Positions 16,943 through 25,268 of a stretch of 64,000 bases of DNA are shown here, in pieces. Below the pieces are notes generated by a model that did not search any database, was not told the origin of the DNA, and was given only the letters and a program-made list of their open reading frames with translations. This stretch comes from Desmonostoc muscorum LEGE 12446 (GTDB lineage: Bacteria > Cyanobacteriota > Cyanobacteriia > Cyanobacteriales > Nostocaceae): contig NZ_JADEXS020000001.1 in assembly GCF_015207005.2 (NCBI RefSeq), forward strand, positions 6,409,001-6,473,000. Reading direction: 5' to 3'. Every line of letters starts with the position of its first letter. Position 1 is the stretch's first letter. A program made the position numbers and the translations under genes.

Positions 16943-18343
16943 ATGAAACAAATAAGCTTAACAGAATTTAAGTCAGAGCTTTTATCAGAAGCGCAAGTTA
17001 GCCTGGGGCTGGCAATTCCTTTAGCAATTGCTCAACTAGCTGAAGCTGGCATCCCTGTTGTGAATTCGGTAATGATGGGCTTACTTGGCACTCAAAATTT
17101 AGCTGCGGGTGCTTTGGGCACAATCACTTTTGTTACCTTATTAGTTGTTTGCGTTGGTACTCTCACAGCAGGAGGAGCGCTGGCTGCTGAGGCTTTTGGA
17201 GCCAAAGAAATAGATCGTGTCAGCCGTATTACTTCTGGGGGGCTATGGTTGGCGATCGCTATTTCTTTACCTGCAATACTTGTAATATGGAACTGTAGCT
17301 CTATCTTGCCGTTATTAGGTCAAGAAGAAAGTAACGTCGCATTGACAAAAAGCTATTTACACGCTCTTGTTTGGGGATTACCTGCTGCCCTCTGCTTTTT
17401 ACATTTAAAACGCATGGCTGCTGCAATTAATTTTCCCCAGTTTGGCATAGTAATTATAGTTACCTCTTTACTCTTGAATGTGCCTGCCAATTACGTGCTG
17501 ATGTTTGGCTACCTGGGTTTTCCTGCCCTTGGTTTAGCTGGGATTGGTTGGGGAACTACCCTTATTTATTGGGTTAGTTTCTTAGCATCAGCTATGGTGT
17601 TTTATTTCCATCCCAAAAGTAGAGATTATAAGCTTTTTCGCAATCTCAATAAGTTTGATCCAGAGCTATTTATCAAAATTTTCCAGACTGGATGGCCAAT
17701 GGGAATCCAATTAGGAATGCAACTGGGGTTGTTCATGGTCACGGCTTGGTTGATGGGAAGCTTGGGAACGGAAACTTTAGCAGGTCATGAAATTGCTATT
17801 CAGACATCAGACCTTTTTTTGACAATTCCAGTAGGGGTTTCTTCTGCCGTTACAACTAGAGTAGGGCAGATGATGGGAGAAAAGAATGCTTTGGGGGCAA
17901 TCAGGGCAGTATTTGTGAATATTGCATTTTACGTACTGTTTGCCACCCTTGTAGCTTTAGGTTTTGAGTTGTTTTCCCAGCGGATTGCAGCCATTTATTT
18001 AGACATTAATAATCCCGATAATGCTGTAGCAATTACTCAAGCAATTTCTTTTCTCAAATTAGCAGCAGTGTACCAACTTTCTTGTGGGATTCAAATCATA
18101 GGAGTGGGGGCTTTGCTCGGATTGCAGGATACTCGTGTGCCCATGCTAATTAACATCTTGATATTTTGGGGTATTGGGTTAGGTGGAGGATATTTAATGA
18201 CAATGATTTTAGGTTGTGGAGGGATTGGTTATTGGTATGGTTTAATTCTGGCTACGGCAATTTCGGGGATAATTTTAATAGTGCGGTTTTATGTTGTGAA
18301 TTTTAAAAAGATTAGTAACAGTGAAGTGTCGTCTTATATGTAG
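16943..18343 (+). CDS. MATE-family multidrug/metabolite efflux transporter
   Basis: A 466-residue integral membrane protein of the MATE (NorM-like) family, which exports organic compounds in exchange for Na+ or H+. About twelve hydrophobic segments are visible in two halves. The N-half shows PLAIAQLAEAGIPVVNSVMMG and the C-half PMGIQLGMQLGLFMVTAWLMG, the internal pseudo-repeat of the family. The segment AGHEIAIQTSDLFLTIPVGVS matches MATE helix 7-8. It lies between the 2OG oxygenase and the O-methyltransferase, so export of the locus product is the natural inference. It could instead be an unrelated detoxification pump. Confidence 0.9.
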   Translation: MKQISLTEFKSELLSEAQVSLGLAIPLAIAQLAEAGIPVVNSVMMGLLGTQNLAAGALGTITFVTLLVVCVGTLTAGGALAAEAFGAKEIDRVSRITSGGLWLAIAISLPAILVIWNCSSILPLLGQEESNVALTKSYLHALVWGLPAALCFLHLKRMAAAINFPQFGIVIIVTSLLLNVPANYVLMFGYLGFPALGLAGIGWGTTLIYWVSFLASAMVFYFHPKSRDYKLFRNLNKFDPELFIKIFQTGWPMGIQLGMQLGLFMVTAWLMGSLGTETLAGHEIAIQTSDLFLTIPVGVSSAVTTRVGQMMGEKNALGAIRAVFVNIAFYVLFATLVALGFELFSQRIAAIYLDINNPDNAVAITQAISFLKLAAVYQLSCGIQIIGVGALLGLQDTRVPMLINILIFWGIGLGGGYLMTMILGCGGIGYWYGLILATAISGIILIVRFYVVNFKKISNSEVSSYM

Positions 18344-18446
18344 CGGTTATTTAATATAAAATTAACTTTTTATTTGCTGAAAATTGTGGCTTTTAACATA
18401 TATCATTTCATAGGATATGAATTGCCAAATTTTTTAGCTAAATGTC

Positions 18447-19484
18447 ATGTTTCAATCAATAAACACTCAAATTGCAGGTTATTTTTCCCCAGAAATAGTG
18501 TTACTACAAATGAGATATGGCAGTTGGATCTTCCAGTCAATCTATGCAGCCGCCAAGCTAGGGATAGCCGATTTGTTAAAGGATGGTTGTAGGAGTTGTG
18601 AGGATTTGGCAAGTGTAACTTCAACTCACGAGGGTTCCCTCTATCGCCTTTTACGGGCACTTGCGAGTATGGGAGTTTTTGCGGAAACAGAACCCAGTTT
18701 TTTTTCGCTCACACCACTGGGAAATTATTTACGGAGTGATGTCCCTGACTCCCTAAAGGCGAGAGTAATTATGAATGGTGAGGAACAGTATCGAGCTTGG
18801 GGTGAAATAATTTACAGCATACAGACTGGCAAGAGTGCTTTTGAGCATTTGTATGGGATGAATCTTTTGGATTACTATGCTCAAAATCCAGAAGCCGGAA
18901 AAAACTTTAACCAGGCTATGACTAGTAGTTCAACCCTTCAAAACCCAGGGATAGTTTTAGATTACGACTTTTCTGATGTCCAAACTTTAGTAGATGTTGG
19001 TGGCGGACATGGGAAGTTATTAACGGACATCCTCAAAGCCTATCCCAAAATAAAGGGAATTTTATTTGACCAACCGGAGGCGATTAAAGGAGCAAAATCA
19101 CTCATTGAACAAGCCGGAATTTTAGACCGCTGTGAACTAATAGCAGGTGATTTTTTTAAATCTGTGCCAGCAGGAGGGGATGCTTATATACTCAAGTATG
19201 TTATTCATGATTGGGATGATGAAAGAGCGATCGCTATCCTCAAGTGTTGTTACGAGGCAATGCCAGAGCATGGAAAACTCTTACTTGTAGAGCAAGTCAT
19301 TCCATCCGGAAATCAAGCCTCTTTTAGCAAGATGCTCGATCTACAGATGTTAGTGCTTTGTCCGGGCGGGTGCGAACGCACAGAAGCAGAGTATCGCATC
19401 CTGATGGAGAAGTCAAAATTCCAGCTGATTAAGATTGTTCCTACCCAGTCCTCTCTAAGCGTGATTGAGGGAGTAAAGGTTTAA
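18447..19484 (+). CDS. O-methyltransferase (COMT-type, SAM-dependent)
   Basis: A 345-residue enzyme of the plant-type O-methyltransferase family found in many natural-product pathways. The N-terminal dimerisation winged helix (residues 20-95: YAAAKLGIADLL, SLYRLLRALASMGVF) precedes the Rossmann domain with SAM motif DVGGGHG (183-189). The catalytic histidine lies in HDWDDE (His254). It typically methylates phenolic or carboxyl oxygens; tyrosine phenols of the repeat peptide would be possible acceptors. The ATG start is about 100 bases after the MATE stop on the same strand, so cotranscription is plausible. Confidence 0.9.
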   Translation: MFQSINTQIAGYFSPEIVLLQMRYGSWIFQSIYAAAKLGIADLLKDGCRSCEDLASVTSTHEGSLYRLLRALASMGVFAETEPSFFSLTPLGNYLRSDVPDSLKARVIMNGEEQYRAWGEIIYSIQTGKSAFEHLYGMNLLDYYAQNPEAGKNFNQAMTSSSTLQNPGIVLDYDFSDVQTLVDVGGGHGKLLTDILKAYPKIKGILFDQPEAIKGAKSLIEQAGILDRCELIAGDFFKSVPAGGDAYILKYVIHDWDDERAIAILKCCYEAMPEHGKLLLVEQVIPSGNQASFSKMLDLQMLVLCPGGCERTEAEYRILMEKSKFQLIKIVPTQSSLSVIEGVKV

Positions 19485-20289
19485 TTTAACTTAGAAGATG
19501 TCTGAATCTTTAAAACTGAATATGACGCTATGCATTAGTGACATCTTGCTTAATCAAAGAGTGGAAGGCTGTGAAGTAGATATGGCAAAGTTTTGAGTAA
19601 TCCAAGGTGACAATGCAAGAATTAGCGATCGCTTTAAAATTAACACAAGTTAACTTGAGTTGCAGATTGAGGATATTTGACGGAAAATAGCGATCGCTGA
19701 AGTTAGATTAGATTTGAGTGACAAAAGGCTTTATTTTCAGGAATCTGGCAATTGACCCTCTCATATTTTTGCTGTGTAATTCCAGTTGCCTTATATTCAG
19801 CGATCCTGCATTTAGTCTCAACTCCAGTCAGTATTTACTGATAAAATTAGTAATCCTACAAATTAGCGGTTTAAAATTAGTCTCAAAAATACTTCAATCA
19901 GATGAGGAGCGAATCCGCAAATGATATCCTATTCATCTCAAACAAAATAGCCCAATTCACACCGACAAGTTATCCTAAGTTATAAGAATAATTAGGAGTA
20001 TTTGTACTTAATGACAATCTATCGAGGTGCAAGAGACTCTTGACTTGATGACAAAAAAGTGCAAAACATCAAGAAAAGTGAATGCGGAACAGATATGGAC
20101 AAAAGTCCAAGGATCGGTAGCCGACTTTAGGAAATTCGGGTGAGATTAATTTCAATCCCCCGATCCCGAAAGGGAGTTGTCACCCTGATATTACCCTATT
20201 GATTTGGGAAAAAGGTCAGACACCGCTATTTTGCTTAACAACATCCAGCCAAGCCAGACTTTTCAGGATTACAAGGTCAGTAAGCATCA
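19485..20289. other. Spacer and possible structured leader upstream of aminopeptidase
   Basis: No convincing gene. GCGATCGC octamers recur near 19625 and 19690. From about 20030 to 20185 there are several complementary segments: CAAGAG/CTCTTG near 20029-20041, TGGACaaaaGTCCA near 20096-20109, GGATCGG near 20112-20118 with CCGATCC near 20159-20165, and TCCCGAAAGGGA near 20163-20174. This could be a structured 5' leader of the aminopeptidase mRNA. Nothing allows it to be named. Confidence 0.4.
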
Positions 20290-22956
20290 ATGTCGCAGTC
20301 TTATTTTGATACAGATAATAATGGACACAAACCTTTTGAGTTACCAGGAGCAAAACCCCACTACAGCCCCGATCGCCCCGGGCAAGTAGAGCATATTTTT
20401 CTAGATCTGAGCTTAGATATTCCTGGGCAAATCTGTCAGGGTAGTTGTAGCATTCGCCTGTTGCCAATTCGTAATGGTATTGACCGTTTGACTTTAGATG
20501 CTGTCAACCTGAATATCGAGTCTGTGCAGGTAGACGAGGTGTCACAAAATTTTGACTATGATGGCGAACAGCTTTCGATTCAACTTTCTCAAAGCACTCA
20601 GATTGGTAAACGCTTGCTGATTGCGATCGCCTACTCGGTAACTAAACCACAACGCGGTATTTACTTTATTCAACCAGACAAACATTACCCAAACAAGCCA
20701 ACCCAAGTCTGGACTCAGGGAGAAGACGAAGACTCTCGTTTTTGGTTCCCCTGCTTTGACTATCCAGGACAACTCTCGACTTCGGAAATTCGCGTTCGTG
20801 TCCCCAATCCTCTGGTGGCAATTTCCAACGGCGAATTGATTAACACCACAGAAGATGGTAACTACAAAATTTACCATTGGTCACAGCAACAAGTTCATCC
20901 CAATTACTTGATGACTTTGGCAGTAGGTGATTTTGCGGAAATCCGCGATGAGTGGAAAGGCAAACCAGTCACTTACTACGCAGAAAAGGGACGGGAGGAA
21001 GATGCTAAACGCAGCATGGGCAAAACTCCCCGGATGATCGAATTTTTGAGCCAAAAGTATGGTTATCAATACCCTTTTCCGAAATACGCCCAAGTTTGCG
21101 TCGATGACTTTATCTTTGGCGGAATGGAAAACACTTCCACAACCCTGTTAACAGATAAATGCTTGCTGGACGAACGGGCGGCCTTAGATAATCGCAACAC
21201 CGAGGGTTTGGTTGTCCACGAACTCGCGCATCAGTGGTTTGGTGATTTGGTGGTGATTAAGCATTGGTCTCATGCTTGGATTAAGGAAGGGATGGCTTCT
21301 TACTCTGAGGTGATGTGGACAGAACATGAATATAGTCTCCAAGAAGCAGCTTACTATCGCTTATTAGAGGCTCGTCGCTACCTGAGTGAAGATAGCAGCC
21401 GCTACCGTCGGCCGATGGTAACAAATGTTTACCGGGAACCGATTGAACTTTTCGATCGCCACATCTACGAAAAAGGATCTTGTGTCTATCACATGATTCG
21501 CGCCCAATTGGGAGATGATTTGTTTTGGCAAGCAATTCAAACATTTATCCAAGATCATGCCCACAAAACTGTAGAAACCGTAGACTTACTCAGAGCAATT
21601 GAAAAAGCAACCGGACGTAATCTTTTGTTCCTCTTCGACCAGTACGTTTATCGTGGTGGTCATCCCGAATTTAACATAGCTTACTCTTGGGATGGGGATG
21701 CTAATTTGGCAAAAATTACAGTCACTCAAACCCAAGCGGCTGACGGTAAAAATGGCAGTAAGGATTTGTTTGATTTAAAAATTCCTATTGGTTTTGGTTA
21801 TACCCAACAACAAGGAGTTAGGAGTGAGGAGTTAGGAGTTAAAAATAATTCTAAACTCAGCACTGGGCAAGGGTTAAACGCCCCGCTACCGCTAACAGCA
21901 CTCAAAACTTTCACGGTGCGCGTGAATGAACGCGAACAAAGTTTCTACTTTCCACTAGAAAACAAACCCCAATATATCAGTTTTGATGTTGGGAATAATT
22001 ATCTTAAAACAGTATCTTTGGAGTATCCACTACCAGAATTAAAAGCACAGTTAGAATTTGATCCCGATCCAATTTCCCGTATCTATGCAGCGGAAGCTTT
22101 AGCGAAAAAAGGTGGATTAGAAGCTACCATTGCACTGTCTGGGGCATTAAAAAATGACCCCTTATGGTGTGTGCGGGTGCAAGTAGCGAAACAATTAACG
22201 CAAGTTAATTTAGACCAAGCATTTGACGGCTTAGTTGTGGGGTTGAAGGATCGAGATGCTTACGTGCGACGTGCTGTAGTCGAATCACTTGCTCAAATCA
22301 AAACTAACGAAAGTTATAAGGCTGTCAAAGAACTAGTACAGAAAGGCGATCCCAGCTACTATGTGGAAGCCGCAGCCTGTCGGGTGCTAGGTGCAATAGC
22401 GTCTGCTAACTTCCAAGAAAAACCCAAGGAAGACAAGGCATTAAAGCTGCTGAAATCGGTTTTAGAGGAAAAGGCGGGTTGGAATGAAGTCGTGCGGAGT
22501 GGTGCAGTTGTTGGTTTAGCTGAATTCAAAACCTCTGAAGCAGCTTTAAATCTGCTGATAGAATACACGAAACTCGGTGTACCACAACCTTTGCGTTTAG
22601 CTGCAATTCGCGCTTTAGGGCAGATTTCTGTTGGTCAAAGTCCGGTTAATTTAGAACGGATTTTAGAAAGATTAACAGAACTAGCCAAAGAAACCTTCTT
22701 TTTAACGCAAGTGTCAGTAGCCACAGCATTAGGACAAATGGAAACATCCAAAGCAATTGGAATTTTGCGATCGCTAGCTGAACAAACATCTGATGGGCGT
22801 GTGCGTCGCTATGCTGAAGAAGAAATTTCCAAGGTGCAAAATAATATTGGTTCCGAAAAAACACTGCGCCAATTGCGTGAAGAATTCGACCAACTCAAAC
22901 AACAAAATCAGGAATTGAGAAGTCGTTTAGAAAACTTGGAGGCTAAATCTAAGTAA
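20290..22956 (+). CDS. M1-family zinc aminopeptidase with HEAT-like repeats
   Basis: An 888-residue M1 metallopeptidase that removes N-terminal residues from peptides. The substrate-binding GGMEN (277-281) and zinc site HELAH (His310, Glu311, His314) are intact, with Glu333 (KEG) the third ligand. After the catalytic part and a small beta domain (to about 590) the C-terminal third is made of HEAT-like helical repeats (PISRIYAAEALAKKGG, DAYVRRAVVESLAQI) and ends in a coiled coil (LREEFDQLKQQNQELRSRLE). About residues 505-537 are a low-complexity insertion (EELGVKNNSK within it) encoded by a Nostoc-type intergenic repeat in frame. The gene follows the putative peptide locus by 800 bases; involvement in trimming that peptide is only speculation, since relatives are conserved in cyanobacteria generally. 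Confidence 0.93.
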   Translation: MSQSYFDTDNNGHKPFELPGAKPHYSPDRPGQVEHIFLDLSLDIPGQICQGSCSIRLLPIRNGIDRLTLDAVNLNIESVQVDEVSQNFDYDGEQLSIQLSQSTQIGKRLLIAIAYSVTKPQRGIYFIQPDKHYPNKPTQVWTQGEDEDSRFWFPCFDYPGQLSTSEIRVRVPNPLVAISNGELINTTEDGNYKIYHWSQQQVHPNYLMTLAVGDFAEIRDEWKGKPVTYYAEKGREEDAKRSMGKTPRMIEFLSQKYGYQYPFPKYAQVCVDDFIFGGMENTSTTLLTDKCLLDERAALDNRNTEGLVVHELAHQWFGDLVVIKHWSHAWIKEGMASYSEVMWTEHEYSLQEAAYYRLLEARRYLSEDSSRYRRPMVTNVYREPIELFDRHIYEKGSCVYHMIRAQLGDDLFWQAIQTFIQDHAHKTVETVDLLRAIEKATGRNLLFLFDQYVYRGGHPEFNIAYSWDGDANLAKITVTQTQAADGKNGSKDLFDLKIPIGFGYTQQQGVRSEELGVKNNSKLSTGQGLNAPLPLTALKTFTVRVNEREQSFYFPLENKPQYISFDVGNNYLKTVSLEYPLPELKAQLEFDPDPISRIYAAEALAKKGGLEATIALSGALKNDPLWCVRVQVAKQLTQVNLDQAFDGLVVGLKDRDAYVRRAVVESLAQIKTNESYKAVKELVQKGDPSYYVEAAACRVLGAIASANFQEKPKEDKALKLLKSVLEEKAGWNEVVRSGAVVGLAEFKTSEAALNLLIEYTKLGVPQPLRLAAIRALGQISVGQSPVNLERILERLTELAKETFFLTQVSVATALGQMETSKAIGILRSLAEQTSDGRVRRYAEEEISKVQNNIGSEKTLRQLREEFDQLKQQNQELRSRLENLEAKSK
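21810..21865 (+). repeat. Intergenic-type GGAGTTA repeat inside the aminopeptidase gene
   Basis: AAGGAGTTAGGAGTGAGGAG and its continuation match the GGAGTTAGGAGTT tandem repeat seen between genes at 4553, 62985 and elsewhere. It is in frame and adds hydrophilic residues between conserved regions. Confidence 0.75.
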
Positions 22957-22990
22957 CACTAAATTATCAAAAAACTAGCCTAATTAGCAG

Positions 22991-23053
22991 TAGCTATTTG
23001 GTAATTCGTAATGATTTTTGGAAAATTATTAATAACCAAATAGCTAATTTTTG
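22991..23053 (+). terminator. Terminator-like hairpin after aminopeptidase gene
   Basis: TAGCTATTTGGT (22991-23002) is exactly complementary to ACCAAATAGCTA (23035-23046), and ATTTTTG follows. The loop is long (32 bases) and AT-rich. Confidence 0.6.
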
Positions 23054-23071
23054 TTGTGTTTAATTATAAAT

Positions 23072-23206
23072 CAATACGGTTCAGTTAAGCCGTAAAAATA
23101 AATTTGCGTAGGTTGGGTTGAGCAACGAAACCCAACATTTTCGAGCATTTGTTGGGTTTCACTCTGTTCAACCCAACCTACAATTATCCTTAACTGAACC
23201 GTATTG
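23072..23206. mobile_element. MITE-like element, CAATACGGTTCAGTTAAG ends, copy 1
   Basis: Perfect 18-bp terminal inverted repeats (CAATACGGTTCAGTTAAG) flank a second inverted pair, GTAGGTTGGGTTGA near 23109 and CAACCCAACCTAC near 23169. The element is bordered by an exact 10-bp direct repeat AATTATAAAT (23062-23071 and 23207-23216), the mark of a target-site duplication. There is no open frame, so it must have been moved in trans. A second copy is at 57475-57611. Confidence 0.85.
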
Positions 23207-23298
23207 AATTATAAATTACCAATAGATTTCTGATAAAGTCAGGACTTACCTATTGACAGAAAATACCAAATATGGGTTATTGAAAAACCACATCTGTC

Positions 23299-23326
23299 GT
23301 AGGGGCGTACAGCTGTACGCCCCTAC
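23299..23326. repeat. 28-bp perfect palindrome (GTAGGGGCGTACAG type)
   Basis: GTAGGGGCGTACAG and its exact complement abut without a loop. The same unit recurs with one mismatch at 29048-29075, and a sequence variant is at 50050-50077. These are dispersed palindromic repeats of cyanobacterial genomes. Confidence 0.85.
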
Positions 23327-23944
23327 CCATGTATTTGTATCAGTTATTTTGATATAGCAATCCTATTTGATTTGTGAGAATTGAAAATCATAGATATCCG
23401 ACTTCTTTGAAAAGTCGGGGATCTTGTACTTCACTAATGATTTAGAATTGTTAGAGTTATTATGGACACATAGAAATTTTATTTTTCAGCTAAGTATCTA
23501 TCTTTAGAAATACAACAAATTGAAGAGGTAATTAAGTTTCGATGTAGATACAACAAAGATTACCTCTGTGTTTATTGAACGTGAGTTTGACGAATCAAAG
23601 CCGAAAGGTTTATTTAGAAATAATTCCTAAATTCAAAATGCACATTTAGTGTCAATTGAGATATTTTATTGAGAAAATTCTCGATAAATTAGCTTTTTTG
23701 GCTGTAAAAGGTGCGATATCTGACTACAAGTCCTCTTCGTCAATCCCAAAGGGTAACACAGCCGATTGCGTTGGACTAACCTTCTTTGACATTTAGATGT
23801 TTGAAGATATTCAAGCATCTGTGGGAATCAGCTAAGGAAGGTTACTTGACAAAGATTTGAGAGCTATTTTGCTGATCTAATTCACATTGTTGAATGTGGA
23901 AATATATCTGAGTGTTTGCACGCAAGTTGTGTAGGGTTGACTCC

Positions 23945-25156
23945 ATGCGTAAACCAGTTCTGACGATTTTTTATCAATTTAATCCTTGGAACAGTAGTAT
24001 AGGCGGAATTCAGACATTAATCAAAATGTTTATCAAATACGCACCCAAAGAATTTGAGGTGCGGCTTGTAGGAACAGGAGATGATAACTTTCAGCCTACT
24101 CAAAAGTGGCAAGCAGCAGAAATCGCAGGTAGAGAAATTAGTTTTTTACCTCTATTTTGCTTGAAAAATGATAACGTTAGAAGTCTAATTCCCACCACAA
24201 TCAAGTATACGGCTGCCCTTTTAGGGCGTTATTTGTCCTCAGATTTTATGCACTTTCATCGGCTAGAACCAAGTTTGGCAGCTTGGAATTGGCAGGGAGA
24301 AAAAACTTTGTTTGTCCATAATGATATTCACACACAGATGCAAACTGTGGGTGAGCAAAAGGCGATTCTCTGGCGAAGATTTCCCGCAGGATATTTCGCT
24401 CTGGAAAGTTTACTAATTCGCCAATTTAGCGAAATTCTTTCATGCAATACTGATGCAACACAATTTTATCAACGGCGTTATCCTGATTTAAAAAATCGCG
24501 TTGCATACATCAAAAATTCCTTTGATGGTCAAATTTTTTATCCTTTGAGTCATTTACAACGGCAAGCTTCTCGACGGGAACTAACTATCAGGTTGGGTTT
24601 GGATGACGAAACACGTTTTATTTTATTTGCGGGTCGTTTGCATCCGCAAAAAGATCCCCTACTGTTAGTCCGTGGGTTCGCTGCTTTAAATCAACCGCAG
24701 AGTCATTTACTGATAGCAGGTGATGGAGAGTTAGCGACAGAAATATGTGAGGAAATTGCTCGGTTGGGATTATCTGGTCGGGTGACAATGTTGGGGGCAA
24801 TTGGTATAGAAGAACTGGCGAAATTACATCGGATATGCGATGTTTTTGTCCTATGTAGTGCTTACGAAGGTCTACCTTTGGTAGTTTTGGAAGCGCTGGC
24901 TAGTGGGATACCAGTAGTCACCACTAGATGTGGTGAAACCCCAAAATTGTTAGCTGCTGACAATGGTGTTGTTTGTAAACAACGTACACCAGAATGTGTG
25001 GCAGATGCCTTACGCCAAGTAATACTGCATCCGGAAAATTATCCAAGTGCTTCCTGTGTGGCGACTGCAAAGCCTTATAGCGCTCACACTGTTATCGAGG
25101 ATGTTTACAGCAAAATGCTAAGTCGTTGGAAGTTAGCAGGTTATTCAGTTAGTTGA
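23945..25156 (+). CDS. GT4-family glycosyltransferase
   Basis: A retaining GT-B glycosyltransferase of about 403 residues, likely adding a sugar to a growing exopolysaccharide repeat unit at the cytoplasmic face. The N-terminal domain begins with a GGIQTLIKMF donor/acceptor loop. The C-terminal domain has LFAGRLHPQKDPLLLVRGF, the segment VFVLCSAYEGLPLVVLEALASG with the E-x7-E signature, and VVTTRCGETPKLL. The ATG at 23945 is preferred because the preceding eleven codons (from GTG 23912) look unrelated to the family; this is a judgement. First gene of the 24-33.5 kb polysaccharide locus. Confidence 0.88.
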   Translation: MRKPVLTIFYQFNPWNSSIGGIQTLIKMFIKYAPKEFEVRLVGTGDDNFQPTQKWQAAEIAGREISFLPLFCLKNDNVRSLIPTTIKYTAALLGRYLSSDFMHFHRLEPSLAAWNWQGEKTLFVHNDIHTQMQTVGEQKAILWRRFPAGYFALESLLIRQFSEILSCNTDATQFYQRRYPDLKNRVAYIKNSFDGQIFYPLSHLQRQASRRELTIRLGLDDETRFILFAGRLHPQKDPLLLVRGFAALNQPQSHLLIAGDGELATEICEEIARLGLSGRVTMLGAIGIEELAKLHRICDVFVLCSAYEGLPLVVLEALASGIPVVTTRCGETPKLLAADNGVVCKQRTPECVADALRQVILHPENYPSASCVATAKPYSAHTVIEDVYSKMLSRWKLAGYSVS

Positions 25157-25268
25157 TAATACGATTTTGGATTTTGGATTTTGGATTGAGGATCACCTGA
25201 TGTTGCATTTATTTTTCAACTTGTTATGACTCAAACAAACATTTTTTTTCAAAAAATAACTCATTGCC

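Larger units (their letters stand above)
22957..23944. other. Repeat-dense spacer before the exopolysaccharide locus
   Basis: Nearly 1 kb without a gene. It holds a terminator (22991-23053), a MITE-like element (23072-23206), a 28-bp palindrome (23299-23326), a CCGACTT/AAGTCGG hairpin near 23399-23418, and AT-rich sequence to the first glycosyltransferase. A GTG at 23912 opens the frame of that gene 33 bases before the preferred ATG. Confidence 0.6.

Noticed and set aside
18374..18592. 72-codon frame at the start of the O-methyltransferase gene
   Set aside because: It overlaps the conserved start of the methyltransferase in another frame.
19718..19924. 68-codon frame in the spacer before the aminopeptidase
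   Set aside because: No ATG start, no ribosome-binding site and hydrophobic low-information sequence; not enough support.
20135..20180. AATTTCAATCCC...GGGAG segment looking like a cyanobacterial CRISPR repeat
   Set aside because: Only one copy is present, with no spacer-repeat pattern around it.
23912..23944. GTG start for the first GT4 gene
   Set aside because: The extra eleven residues (FARKLCRVDS) do not resemble the family, and the ATG at 23945 gives a normal N-terminus.
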